64,000 nt of DNA from an uncultured Atopobiaceae bacterium (GCA_944321515.1 CALULO010000003.1:149960-213959), one strand, 5' to 3'; counted from the first letter of the stretch, positions 46,531 through 56,383 are shown. Numbers and translations: made by a program. Notes: a model not told the origin generated them from the letters alone.

Positions 46531-47772
46531 CTACGCCAGGCGGGAGAGCTTGAGGCGCAGGATGCGGGACACGGACTCGTCGATGCGCCCCTCGGTGAGC
46601 TCGCCCGTGCCGACGGCGTCGATGACGCCCTGCCAGGCGGCGGCGAGGTCAGCCGGCATGAGCACAATGTCCACGCCGGCGAGAAGGGCCTCCACGGCCA
46701 GGCGGTCGTTGGGCAGGCTCGAGGTTGCCGCCCCCATGCCCATTGAGTCCGTGACGACGACGCCGTCAAAGCCGAGCCCCTCGCGAAGGAGCCCCGTCAC
46801 CACCTCTGGGGAGACGGAGGCCGGGTCGTCGTCCCCGGTCACGCCGGGCAGGCTGAGATGGCCCACCATCACAAGGGGGACGCCCTCGGCAATGGCCGCC
46901 TCGAACGGGAGGAGCTCCTCGGCGCGCAGCTCGTCGACGTTCTTCTCGCTGTAGATGCGGGCGTCGTGGGAGTCCCCGAGCGCGCCGCCGATGCCCGGGA
47001 AGTGCTTCGCGCAGCAGAGCATGCCCGAGTCCGTGAAGCCACGCACCTGGGCGGCCACCATCGGCGACACCGCGTCCGCCGTGGCACCAAAGGCGCGCAG
47101 GCCCATCTCGCCGTCTGGGTTGTTGGCGATGTCCGCGTCCGGGGCAAAGTCCAGGTTGAATCCCAGCTCTCCCAGATAGCCCGAGATCCGGGCGGCCACG
47201 TCGTACGCGTAGCCCTCGTCCCCGGTGGCACCCACCTCGCACATGTTGCCCACGTTGTCCACGCCAAAGCCGGGGTTGCCGCCCACGCGCGAGACGGTGC
47301 CCCCCTCCTCGTCGACGGCCAGGAGGAGCGGGAGGCCGCTTGCCTCCCTGCCGTACGCCATCATGTTGGCGAGCATCTCTCGCGTCTGGTCGGCGTCGAG
47401 CAGGTTTGCCGCAAAGTAGACGATGCCTCCCACGGGCCGCTCGGCAAGCGCCCTGCGCGTGGTCTCGCCGGCCGCGGTCTGCACGCCCACGCCCGTCACC
47501 GCCTCGGGGCGCACCACGAAGAGCTGCCAGACCTTCTGCTCGAGCGTCATGGCCGCAAGCCTTTCCGCGACCTCCGCCTCAAGGGAGTCAGCCTGGCCGG
47601 CCGGGTCCTGCGTCGTGCCGGGGGCCTGGCTAGCCGGGTCCCGGACCTCGTCGCGGCCCTGGCCGGCGGGCTCGTCCCCGGCGGGTGCGCACCCGGACAG
47701 GACGAGCGACGCCCAGGACGCCCCAGCGGCGAGAAGAACCTCGCGACGGGGCAATACGAGTCTCTCCGACAT
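46531..47772 (-). CDS. Glycoside hydrolase family 3 lipoprotein, NagZ-like beta-N-acetylhexosaminidase
   Basis: 413 aa. The N-terminus has twin arginine (RRE at 9-11) and a lipobox LSGC at Cys28, so it is probably Tat-exported and lipid-anchored outside. A linker of about 40 residues leads to the GH3 barrel. NagZ-type features are KHFPGIGGALGDSH (256-269, with the His/Asp acid-base loop) and the nucleophile Asp in VVTDSMGMG. These enzymes cut N-acetylglucosamine from peptidoglycan fragments. The classical cytosolic NagZ has no signal peptide; this one acts on the outside, like extracytoplasmic NagZ of Gram-positives. ATG 47772 follows GGGGAGG. Next upstream gene is a cell-wall ligase. Confidence 0.88.
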   Translation of the reverse strand: MSERLVLPRREVLLAAGASWASLVLSGCAPAGDEPAGQGRDEVRDPASQAPGTTQDPAGQADSLEAEVAERLAAMTLEQKVWQLFVVRPEAVTGVGVQTAAGETTRRALAERPVGGIVYFAANLLDADQTREMLANMMAYGREASGLPLLLAVDEEGGTVSRVGGNPGFGVDNVGNMCEVGATGDEGYAYDVAARISGYLGELGFNLDFAPDADIANNPDGEMGLRAFGATADAVSPMVAAQVRGFTDSGMLCCAKHFPGIGGALGDSHDARIYSEKNVDELRAEELLPFEAAIAEGVPLVMVGHLSLPGVTGDDDPASVSPEVVTGLLREGLGFDGVVVTDSMGMGAATSSLPNDRLAVEALLAGVDIVLMPADLAAAWQGVIDAVGTGELTEGRIDESVSRILRLKLSRLA

Positions 47773-47830
47773 GTGCCTCCCCTCGCGCGCGCCGGCCGCG
47801 GGCGCTTCGGTGCGCGGCCCCGCCCGACCG

Positions 47831-48874
47831 CTAGGCGCGGGCCAGGCGATCCTCCACGATGCCCATGAGCACGTCGCCGAGCTCGTGGCCGGCAACGCGC
47901 ATCATCTGCGGGAAGCGCGAGTAGGTGGTGAGGCCGGGCATGGTGTTCACCTCGTTGAAGACGACCTCGCCCTCCGGCGTGACGAAGAGGTCCACGCGCG
48001 CCAGGCCCTCGCAGCAGAGCGTCTCATAGACGCGAACGCCCGTCTCGCGCACGCGGTCCAGCACGTCGGCGGGAAGCGCGGAGGGGCAGCGCAGCTCGGT
48101 GTTGGCGGACGGGTCCTTCTCGAGGTGGATGGCGAAGAAGCCGCCCTCCGGGACCACGATCTCGTCAGGCTCGCCCATCCAGATGCCGCGCGCGGCGTCG
48201 CCCACCACGGCGCAGCCGACCTCGACGCCGACGATGGCCTCCTCCACGGCGACCTTCTCGTCCAGCGCAAAGGCGGCCTCGAGCGCCTTTGCGTACGCGG
48301 CCTCGTCGGCGGCGCGGGAGACGCCGATCGAGGAGCCGCCGCGCGCGGGCTTCACGAAGACGGGGTAGCCGCCGCAGGCCTCGACGGCGGCGGCGCGGGC
48401 CTCGTCGGAGGCGCCGCGCCAGAGCACCTCGCAGCGCGGGGAGCGCGCGCCGGCCGCGGCGGCCAGGCGGTGCGCGGCGTCCTTGTCCACGCAGACGGCG
48501 CTCGCCATGACGCCGCAGCCCACGTACGGCACGCCGGCGACCTCGAGGGCGCCCTGGACCGTCCCGTCCTCGCCGCCCTGGCCGTGCAGGATCGGCAGCG
48601 CGACGTCCACCGGGAGCGGACGAGCCAGGCCGTCGGGCAACTCCATGAGCCCCGAGCCCGGGACGGTCGCCACGCGCGGGAGGGTGGCGTCGTCCTCCCA
48701 GGGGTCAAGCGGGCTCGTGCCCGCCGGCACGAGCTTCCAGACGCCATCTCGCGTGATGCCAACGAGCACCAGCTCAAGGCGGTCGCGCAGTACCGAGATA
48801 ACGTTGTCGGCGGACTTGCAGGAGATGTCGTGCTCGGTGGAGATACCCCCGAAGATGAGCGCTGCTCGCGTCAT
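47831..48874 (-). CDS. D-Ala ligase family protein, VanA-like specificity loop (D-alanine-D-lactate?)
   Basis: 347 aa, ATP-grasp. The N-terminus IFGGISTEHDIS keeps the substrate Glu14; HGQGGEDG and YPVFVKPARGGSSIGV are the ATP/substrate loops; NEVNTMPG binds metal. The omega-loop region reads EGGFFAIHLEKDPS (243-256), with His250 where ordinary D-Ala:D-Ala ligases have a Tyr/Lys (EAKY) motif. In VanA/VanB this segment is GIFRIHQE, and its His directs D-lactate use. Other VanA-like blocks are VEVGCAVVG and LARVDLFV. No vanH or vanX lies beside it. It might be the only cell-wall ligase of the organism or an extra, resistance-type one. ATG 48874 follows AAAGGATG. Confidence 0.8.
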   Translation of the reverse strand: MTRAALIFGGISTEHDISCKSADNVISVLRDRLELVLVGITRDGVWKLVPAGTSPLDPWEDDATLPRVATVPGSGLMELPDGLARPLPVDVALPILHGQGGEDGTVQGALEVAGVPYVGCGVMASAVCVDKDAAHRLAAAAGARSPRCEVLWRGASDEARAAAVEACGGYPVFVKPARGGSSIGVSRAADEAAYAKALEAAFALDEKVAVEEAIVGVEVGCAVVGDAARGIWMGEPDEIVVPEGGFFAIHLEKDPSANTELRCPSALPADVLDRVRETGVRVYETLCCEGLARVDLFVTPEGEVVFNEVNTMPGLTTYSRFPQMMRVAGHELGDVLMGIVEDRLARA

Positions 48875-48991
48875 GACGCATCCTTTCGTTGCTTGTGGTC
48901 GCACCATTATACGGAGTGGCGCGGGGGGCGCGCCCCTCACTCCCGCGGCGTGTCGGCCACCGGGTGAGGCGGCTGGGCGGTGCGGCGAGGG

Positions 48992-49039
48992 CCGCGCCGC
49001 GCGGGGTCGCACCGGGCAGGCCGCGCCGCGCGGGGTCGC
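48992..49039. repeat. Direct repeat of 19 bp (29 bp step)
   Basis: CCGCGCCGCGCGGGGTCGC occurs at 48992-49010 and again at 49021-49039, between the ligase start and the end of the ECF operon. Each copy contains the self-complementary core GCGCCGCGCGG-like sequence. No gene is present. Confidence 0.75.
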
Positions 49040-49067
49040 TTCCCGCGCCCGGCAGACGCGCCAGGGC

Positions 49068-49098
49068 GTGGGACGAAAACCTCCGTCCCCTTTGTCCC
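49068..49098. repeat. GGGGACGGAGGC-family element, single arm (copy 2)
   Basis: GTGGGACGAAAACCTCCGTC then CCCTTTGTCCC. It ends 1 nt before the stop codon of the ECF S-component gene, so it forms the immediate 3' end of that operon. Its outer parts (GGGAC and GTCCC) can pair. Confidence 0.75.
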
Positions 49099-49099
49099 G

Positions 49100-49636
49100 C
49101 TACTCCTCCGGGTTGCGCGGGGGCACCAGGCCCGCGCGCTCAAGCGAGACGACGATGGGCACCACGACGACGAGCTGCAGGACGATGCCGGTGAGGCAGG
49201 TCGCGAACGACGTCATGAGCCAGGCCTCGAGGCTGTAGGAGCCGGCCGAGAAGATCAGCGCGCTGAGCACGCCGCGCACCACGCGGCCGGCGACCATAGC
49301 GCTCACGAGGGAGACGTAGAGGTCGCGGCTCGTGCTGCCGGTGCGGACGCGCTGGGAGAGTGCGCCGGAGACCAGGCCGTAGACCACGAGCTCGCAGGCC
49401 ATCGGCGGCAGGACGGGCATGGCGGGCATGCCGGTGAGCAGGCTCGAGAGCACGGGCGCCAGGAGACCCGTCGCCGCGCCGGCGGCGGGGCCGGCCACCA
49501 GGCCGCAGATCATCACGGGGATGTGCATGGGGAGCCAGACGCTGCCGGCGTTGGGGATGGAGTGGAAGGCCATCGGCAGCACGATGCCGATGGCGGCGCA
49601 GACCGCGGCGATGACGATTCTCTTGACCTGGCTCAT
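49100..49636 (-). CDS. ECF transporter S-component (substrate-binding membrane protein)
   Basis: 178 aa with about six helices. The ECF-type N-terminal helix KRIVIAAVCAAIGIVLPM, the MHIPVMICGLVAGPAAGAATGLLAPVL segment and the C-terminal helix show the S-component fold. The vitamin bound cannot be told from sequence; related proteins carry pantothenate, folate, thiamine precursors or others. It is the last gene of a complete A-A'-T-S operon, overlapping the T gene by 4 bp (ATGA), so this S-component is dedicated or the module can also serve others. It ends directly at a repeat element. Confidence 0.85.
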   Translation of the reverse strand: MSQVKRIVIAAVCAAIGIVLPMAFHSIPNAGSVWLPMHIPVMICGLVAGPAAGAATGLLAPVLSSLLTGMPAMPVLPPMACELVVYGLVSGALSQRVRTGSTSRDLYVSLVSAMVAGRVVRGVLSALIFSAGSYSLEAWLMTSFATCLTGIVLQLVVVVPIVVSLERAGLVPPRNPEE

Positions 49637-50391
49637 GAGTGCCTCCCCTTCCGTGCGCGCGGCTCGTCGTCAAGCCGGTAGCCGCGCGCCTCCATTGCAA
49701 CGGAAAGCTCGTCCGCCCGCCGGAACGCGGACACGAATATCGGGACGAGCAGCCGAACATAGCTGACGGCGCGTCGCAAAATACCACGAGAAGAGACATC
49801 CCCGCAACGTATGCGCTGCGCCCAGATGATCTGGCGGCTCTCTCGCAGGAGCGTGGGCACAAACTGCACAGTCACGCCCACCGCGAGCGCCACCGGCTCC
49901 ACCGAGAGCCCGACCCTGCCGAGCGGGGCGAGAAGGACGCGGACCCCGTCGATGAGCTGCTGGGGACGGGTGGTGGCCGTGAGCAGTGCGCCGAGCACCG
50001 CCACCGCTGCCACGCGGACGACGACGGTGGCGCCCTGGGCCGCGCCGGACGCGTTGAGCACGACGGGGCCGAGGGAGAGGGCGTCGCCCTGGGCGGCCGC
50101 GGCGGCGGGCGTCCCGGCCCCCGCGAGCGCGGGGCCGCCCCCAAAGAGCGCGTTCATCGCCAGGATGACGACGAGGAACCACCGCATGGCCCAGACCGGC
50201 TGGAGGGCGCGCCGCCATCCCACGCGAGAGAGCGCCGCCAGCGCCGCGCACCCCGCGCACACGGCAAGCAGGGCCCAGCCGCGCGCCGCCACCACGAGCG
50301 CGACGCAGACGAGCAGCCCCGCAAGCTTGGCGGCCGCCGGCGCGCGGTGCAGCGGCGAGTCCGCCCAAACGTACCCAGAGAGGGCCCTCAT
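49633..50391 (-). CDS. ecfT: ECF transporter transmembrane T-component
   Basis: 252 aa with several helices between about 20 and 215. The EcfT coupling motif AMEARGYR lies near residues 229-236; the companion site is near QRIRCGDVSSRG. It transmits ATPase motion to the S-component. The ATG at 50391 overlaps the stop of the ATPase gene (ATGA), and its own stop overlaps the S gene start. Ala/Gly-rich loop around 90-105. Confidence 0.87.
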   Translation of the reverse strand: MRALSGYVWADSPLHRAPAAAKLAGLLVCVALVVAARGWALLAVCAGCAALAALSRVGWRRALQPVWAMRWFLVVILAMNALFGGGPALAGAGTPAAAAAQGDALSLGPVVLNASGAAQGATVVVRVAAVAVLGALLTATTRPQQLIDGVRVLLAPLGRVGLSVEPVALAVGVTVQFVPTLLRESRQIIWAQRIRCGDVSSRGILRRAVSYVRLLVPIFVSAFRRADELSVAMEARGYRLDDEPRARKGRHS

Positions 50392-51232
50392 GAGGCGCCC
50401 CCCGCCTCGCGCGCCCGTGCAATCGCCGCCGCAAGCTCGCCCGCCGTGAGCGGCGCGCCCTCCACGTCGAGCCCGGCCCGGCGCAGAGCCGCGGCCGCCC
50501 GGGCGGCGCAGGCGGGCTCCAGGCCACGGTCCCGCATGAGCGCCGCGTCCCCGAGCGTCTCGCGCACCGGGCCGTCGAGCGTGACGCGCCCGCACTCGAG
50601 AGCCACCACGCGGTCGGCCGCCTCGGCGAGGACGTTCGCGTCGTGGCTCGCCACGACCACCGTGGCCCCCGCGTCGGTGGCGGCCCTGATGGCACGCACG
50701 CACGCCGAGCGAGAGCGCGGGTCCAGCCCGGCGGTGGGCTCGTCGAGCAGCAGGAGCTCGGGGCGCAGCGCAAGCACCGAGGCGATGGCGACGCGGCGCT
50801 GCTGCCCACCGGAGAGGGCGAGCGGCGACCTCCCGCCCAGCTCGTCGAGGGAGAGCCCCATGAGGGCGAGGGCCTCGGCCGACCGTGCGCGGGCCTCGGC
50901 CTCGGCCACCCCGCGGGCGCGCAGGCCAAAGCCCACCTCGCGCTCCACCGTCGTCTCAAAGAACTGCCGCTCCGGGATCTGGAAGACGAGCCCCACCGCC
51001 GCTGAGAGCCTCCGTGCGCCCGCGCCGCCGAGCGCGTCGGCGCCGTCCACCGCGAGCGCCCCTTCGTCCGGACGGACCATGCCGGCCATGACCTCGAGCA
51101 GCGTCGTCTTGCCCGAGCCGGTCTGACCCATAAGCCCGGTGACGCCGCCGGCAAGATCCAGCGTCACGCCGTCGAGCGCACGGACCTTCTCGCCCCCCGG
51201 GACGTCAAAGGCCAGGCTCACCCCCTCAAGGC

Positions 51233-51242
<10 letters not shown>
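50388..51242 (-). CDS. ecfA2: ECF transporter ATPase, second subunit (EcfA')
   Basis: 284 aa. Walker A GQTGSGKT, Q-loop VFQIPERQFFETTV (typical of EcfA2), signature LSGGQ, Walker B LLLDEPTAGLD and H-loop ASHDANV. The C-terminal extension of about 50 residues is family-typical. The start is GTG 51242, placed inside the last codons of ecfA1 and overlapping by 10 bp; the upstream reading frame is open but not gene-like. It forms the ATPase heterodimer with the next gene upstream. Confidence 0.88.
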
Positions 51243-52087
<845 letters not shown>

Positions 52088-52671
52088 CTCGCCCCCTCCC
52101 GACGCCGTTAAATGACACAGCGTCAGCTACTTTAGCGCATCCGCCCGGCCCGCGAGACGTCATGCCCCGGCAGAACACCGCGCTTCTGGCAAAAGCATTG
52201 CCCTTCCGGCGAGAAGAACGTGACTTCCGGTGGGCCCGCCGGGCCCGACTCGCTCAAAGTCACGCTTTTCTCGCCGGAAGTGTGACTTCTAGCGAGTTCC
52301 GGGGGGCCGACTCGCTCAAAGTCACGAATTGCGTGCTCAAAGCGTGACTTCTAGCGAGTTTCCCATCTACAACTCGTTCAAAGTCACGCTTTGCCGGCCC
52401 AAAACGTGACTTCAAGCGAGTTCCGGGGTGGCGACTCGTTCAAAGTCACGCTTCTGGCGAGAAGAACGTGACTTTCAGCGAGCCCGCCGCCTCTGACTCA
52501 CCCATAGTCACGTTTCGCCGTCCCCGGGCAGGCGTCGCACGTGCAGGCTGCGCGCGGGCGTCCGGCGTCCAGGCTGACGCCGTTATACCCACAAAACGAT
52601 AACGAACCCACCCACGACCGCGGCGACCTGCGGTATCGTAGGGCCATCCACCACCAACCAAAGGAGGATGC
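52088..52671. other. Divergent intergenic region with a long repeat array
   Basis: 584 bp between the starts of ecfA1 and the FAD-subunit gene. 52208-52512 is repeat array; 52088-52200 and 52513-52671 are the likely control regions of the two operons. CGGTATCGTAGG near 52630 might hold a -10 for the hydroxylase operon. No gene is supported; short open frames follow the repeat period. Confidence 0.6.
52208..52512. repeat. 62 bp period inverted-repeat array (locus 3, about five units)
   Basis: GACTCGCTCAAAGTCACG and variants start at 52247, 52309, 52371, 52433 and 52495, each step exactly 62 bp. Between them is the reverse complement (CGTGACTTCTAGCGAG type), with variable inner loops (such as CTCGCCGG, GCGTGCTC, GCCGGCCC) and variable outer spacers (such as CCGGGGGGCC, TCCCATCTAC, CCGGGGTGGC). 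An extra half unit precedes at 52215. Two GGCGAGAAG words (52208 and 52456) sit in it. Confidence 0.92.
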
Positions 52672-53469
52672 GTGCTGCGCTTCGAGAGCTACGCCCGCCC
52701 CGAAACCCCCGAGGAGGCCTACGAGCTCCTACGCTCCGACCGCCTCGCTACCGTCGTCGGCGGCATGATGTGGCTGCGCCTTGCCGACCGCACCGTGCCG
52801 CTGGGCATCGACCTCTCCCGCTGCGGCCTCGACCGCATCGAGGAAACCCCCGACGCCTTCGTCATCGGCGCCATGGTCACCCTCGGCCAGTTGGAGCGCC
52901 ACGACGCCCTCACGCGCGCCACCGCGGGCGTCCTCAGGGAGGCCGTCTCCGGCATCGTGGGCACACAGTTCAGGAACCTCGCCACGGTGGGCGGCTCTGT
53001 CTACTCGCGCATGGGGTTCTCGGACGTGATCTGCGCGCTGCTCGCCCTGGACACCGAGGTCGAGCTCGTCGGGGCCGGCCGCATGCCGCTCATCCCCTTC
53101 GTGGAGCGCGGCGCCGGGCGCGACGTGCTCACCCACGTCATCGTCCGCAAGCACCCGTACCGGGCTGCCTTCGCCTCCGTGCGCCCGGCGGCCACGGACT
53201 TCTCGGCCCTGAACGCCGCGGCGGGGCTGTGGCGCGGCTCGTGGCACGTGGCCGTGGGGGCACGCCCGCAGAAGGCCCAGGCGCTCACCGGCGGCGAGCG
53301 CCTGCCGCTGCGCGAGGGCTTCTCGCCGTCTGAGCTTGACGCGGTCCTCGACGCCACCTCGGACCTCGCCTTCGGCTCCGACCTGCGCGGCTCCGAGGAG
53401 TGGCGTCGCGCCGTCGCGCCCGAGCTCGTCCGTCGCGCGCTTGACGCAGCCCAAGCCAAGGAGGCCTAG
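52672..53469 (+). CDS. Molybdenum hydroxylase FAD-binding subunit (XdhB/CoxM-like)
   Basis: 265 aa. The FAD domain shows VVGGMMWLRLADRTVPLGID near the N-terminus, where xanthine dehydrogenases bind FAD, VGTQFRNLATVGGSVYSR (the conserved IRNxATxGGN-type loop) and a C-terminal CoxM-like domain. It passes electrons from the Fe-S centres to NAD or another acceptor. GTG 52672 with AAGGAGG is the start. It ends 2 nt before the large subunit gene, making a two-gene operon. Confidence 0.88.
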   Translation: MLRFESYARPETPEEAYELLRSDRLATVVGGMMWLRLADRTVPLGIDLSRCGLDRIEETPDAFVIGAMVTLGQLERHDALTRATAGVLREAVSGIVGTQFRNLATVGGSVYSRMGFSDVICALLALDTEVELVGAGRMPLIPFVERGAGRDVLTHVIVRKHPYRAAFASVRPAATDFSALNAAAGLWRGSWHVAVGARPQKAQALTGGERLPLREGFSPSELDAVLDATSDLAFGSDLRGSEEWRRAVAPELVRRALDAAQAKEA

Positions 53470-53471
53470 AC

Positions 53472-56276
53472 ATGCAGATCTCCCTCACCCTGAACGGCGC
53501 GTCGATCACCGAGGACGTCCGCGCCGACATGACGCTCTTCGACTTCTGCCGCGCGCACGGCTTCAAGTCCGTCAAGTGCGCCTGCGAGACCTCGAACTGC
53601 GGCCTGTGCACCGTGCTGCTTGACGGCGAGCCCGTGCTCTCGTGCTCGGTCCTCATGGCCCGCGCGGACGGCCACGTCGTCACCACCCTGGAGGGCGTTG
53701 ACGACGACCGCCGGAGGCTCCTGGCGCAGTGCCTCGCCGAGGAGGGCGCGGAGCAGTGCGGCTTCTGCGCCCCGGGCCTCGAGATGGCGGTCCTGGCCCT
53801 GGACGCCGCCCACCCGGACGCGGACGACGCCGCCATCCGTCGCTACCTCTCCAACAACCTCTGCCGCTGCTCCGGCTACGCAAGCCAGCAGCGCGCCATC
53901 CGCCGCTTCCTCGCCCGGCACCAGAACGGCGGCGAGCTCCCCCCGCGCGCCGTCCCGGACGACCCCACCACCCAGGGCGGCGAGAGGCACGCACAGATCG
54001 CCCGCCCCGTAGTGAAGAAGGACGCGGAGGCGCTTCTCGCCGGCCGCCCCGTCTACACGGCCGACCTCGCCCCCGAGGGCGCGCTCGTAGTCAAGCTGGT
54101 GCGCTCGCGCCACGCGAACGCCCTGGTCACAGACATCGACAAGAGCAGGGCGCTCGCACTGCCGGGCGTGGTGGCCGTGTGGGGGCCCGACGACGTCCCG
54201 CACCACCGCTTCACGCTGGCCGGACAGTCCTTCCCCGAGCCGAGCCCGGCCGACACCGTGCTGCTTGACCGCCACGTGCGCTACGTGGGCGACGAGGTGG
54301 CCATCGTCGTGGCCGAGGACGAGGCCACCGCGGCCGCGGCGGTCAAGCTTGTGAAGGTCACCTACGAGCAGCTCCCCGCCGTGCTCGACGTCGCCGAGGC
54401 GCTCGACGCCGACGTCATAGTTCACGACGAGGACGACTGGGCGCCCGGCGGGGACAAGTCCGGGGACCCGCGCCGCAACCTCGTGGCAGCCGGCGAGCGC
54501 GTCCACGGCGACCTCGACGCAGCCTTCGCCGACTCGGACGTGGTGATCGAGCGCACCTACCGCACGCAGGCCACTCAGCAGGCGATGATGGAGACCTTCC
54601 GCTCCTTCGCCTACACCGACGCCTTCGGCCGCCTCACCGTGGTGAGCTCCACGCAGGTGCCCTTCCACATCCGCCGCCAGGTGGCAAACGCCCTCGGCAT
54701 CCCCAAGCGCCAGGTGCGCGTCATCAAGCCGCGCGTGGGCGGCGGCTTCGGCGCCAAGCAGAGCGGCTGCAACGAGGCCTTCGCCGCCCTCGCGGCGCTG
54801 CGCACGGGACGCCCCTGCGTGTGCACATACACGCGCGAGGAGACCATGTGCTGCTCAAACACCCGCCATGAGATGGTGCTCACCGTGCGCGTGGGGGCCC
54901 GGCGTGACGGCACGCTCACGGCCATCGACCTGCACGCGCTCTCGAACGCCGGGGCATACGGCTACCACGGCACCACCACGGTGACGCTCGCGGGCGGGAA
55001 GGCGCTGCCCATCTACAACCACGTGGAGGCGAGCCGCTTCAGCTACGAGGTCGTCTACACCAACACCACGCCGGGAGGTGCCTACCGAGGCTACGGCGCC
55101 ACGCAGGGCTGCTTCGCCGTAGAGTCCGCCGTCAACGAGATGGCGGACGAGCTGGGCATGGACCCCTGCGAGCTGCGCCTCAAGAACCTCGTCGGCCCCG
55201 GCGAGACCCTCTGGCAGCTGAACGACGAGCCCCTGCACTCCTGCCGCGCCGACGACTGCCTGCGCCGCGCGATGGAGATGACGGGCTGGCAGGGCCGGCC
55301 GCTCCGCGAGGACCTCGGCGACCGAGTGCGCGGGCTCGGTGTGGCGCTCACGATGCAGGGGTCCGGCATCTCCAACGTGGACATCGCCAACGTGGACATC
55401 CGCCTGGAGGACGACGGCTTCTACGTGCTCTCCATCGGTGCCACCGACGTGGGCACCGGGGCAGACACCATCCTGGCCCAGATCGCCGCCGAGACGCTCG
55501 GCTGCGACGTGGACCGCGTCGTCACCAAGGGTGTGGACACCGACACCTCCCCCTTCGACACCGGCGCCTACGCCTCCTCGGGCACCTACACCACCGGCGG
55601 GGCCGTCATGCGCGCCGCCGAGGACCTCAAGGCCCAGATTCGTGCCCAGGCCGCGCGCATGTGGGGCGTGGGCGAGAAGGACGTGGACTTTGACGGGGAG
55701 CTCGTGAGCTTCGTGGGGTCCGGCAGCCCCGAGGCCCCCGAGCACCAGATCAGCGTGGCGGACCTCGCCAACGAGATGCTCGGCTTCGGCCTCATGCCCG
55801 GCATGCTGGAGGGCCACGGCTCCAACTCCCAGCCGAGCTCGCCGCCACCCTTCATGGCCGGCATCGCCGAGGTCGAGGTGGACAAGGCGACCGGCCAGGT
55901 CCGCGTGACCGACTACGCCGCCGTGGTGGACTGCGGAACCGTGGTGAACCCCACGCTCGCCCGCGTCCAGGCCGAGGGAGGCATCGCGCAGGGCGTCGGC
56001 ATGGCGCTCACCGAGGCCGTCTCGCGCGACGACCACGGCCGCCTTCGCACCGGCAGCTTCATGACCTACAAGCTGCCGACGCGCCTCGACGTGCCCGAAC
56101 CGCGCGTGGAGTTCATGCCAAGCTACGAGCCCACCGGGCCCTTCGGAGCCAAGTCCATCGGCGAGGTGGTCATCAACACGCCCTCCCCCGCCGTCATGAG
56201 CGCCGTGGCCCACGCCACCGGCCGCTACGTGCGCGACCTCCCCATCACGCCGAGCAAGGTCCTTCTCGGCGAGTAG
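53472..56276 (+). CDS. Molybdenum hydroxylase: [2Fe-2S] domain fused to molybdopterin-binding subunit
   Basis: 934 aa. Residues 1-160 are the iron-sulphur part: plant-type cluster CETSNCGLC (38-46) with Cys58, and a second cluster CGFCAPG plus CRCSG. Residues about 175-930 are the molybdopterin part with GGGFGAKQSG, GAYRGYGATQG and the catalytic Glu898 in GAKSIGEV. The fusion of small and large subunits is seen in xanthine dehydrogenase/aldehyde oxidoreductase-like enzymes of anaerobes. A purine or other N-heterocycle is a likely substrate, not proven. No XdhC, MocA or cofactor genes are next to it, so maturation genes must be elsewhere. A GC-rich hairpin ends the operon. Confidence 0.9.
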   Translation: MQISLTLNGASITEDVRADMTLFDFCRAHGFKSVKCACETSNCGLCTVLLDGEPVLSCSVLMARADGHVVTTLEGVDDDRRRLLAQCLAEEGAEQCGFCAPGLEMAVLALDAAHPDADDAAIRRYLSNNLCRCSGYASQQRAIRRFLARHQNGGELPPRAVPDDPTTQGGERHAQIARPVVKKDAEALLAGRPVYTADLAPEGALVVKLVRSRHANALVTDIDKSRALALPGVVAVWGPDDVPHHRFTLAGQSFPEPSPADTVLLDRHVRYVGDEVAIVVAEDEATAAAAVKLVKVTYEQLPAVLDVAEALDADVIVHDEDDWAPGGDKSGDPRRNLVAAGERVHGDLDAAFADSDVVIERTYRTQATQQAMMETFRSFAYTDAFGRLTVVSSTQVPFHIRRQVANALGIPKRQVRVIKPRVGGGFGAKQSGCNEAFAALAALRTGRPCVCTYTREETMCCSNTRHEMVLTVRVGARRDGTLTAIDLHALSNAGAYGYHGTTTVTLAGGKALPIYNHVEASRFSYEVVYTNTTPGGAYRGYGATQGCFAVESAVNEMADELGMDPCELRLKNLVGPGETLWQLNDEPLHSCRADDCLRRAMEMTGWQGRPLREDLGDRVRGLGVALTMQGSGISNVDIANVDIRLEDDGFYVLSIGATDVGTGADTILAQIAAETLGCDVDRVVTKGVDTDTSPFDTGAYASSGTYTTGGAVMRAAEDLKAQIRAQAARMWGVGEKDVDFDGELVSFVGSGSPEAPEHQISVADLANEMLGFGLMPGMLEGHGSNSQPSSPPPFMAGIAEVEVDKATGQVRVTDYAAVVDCGTVVNPTLARVQAEGGIAQGVGMALTEAVSRDDHGRLRTGSFMTYKLPTRLDVPEPRVEFMPSYEPTGPFGAKSIGEVVINTPSPAVMSAVAHATGRYVRDLPITPSKVLLGE

Positions 56277-56383
56277 CGCGAGGGCGTTCTTCTCGCCTGG
56301 GCCGACCCCGCGACGAGGCCGGCGCTCGGGCCCTCGCACGGACCGGCCCCGCGTCGGCGCCCCAAGCCCCACGCGTCCCCCTC

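Noticed and set aside
46531..48874. Complete vancomycin-resistance operon
   Set aside because: Only a VanA-like ligase is present. The neighbouring gene is a GH3 lipoprotein, not vanX or vanH.
52208..52512. CRISPR array
   Set aside because: The repeat is regular, but it alternates orientation, the variable parts are only about 8-12 nt, and no cas gene is nearby.
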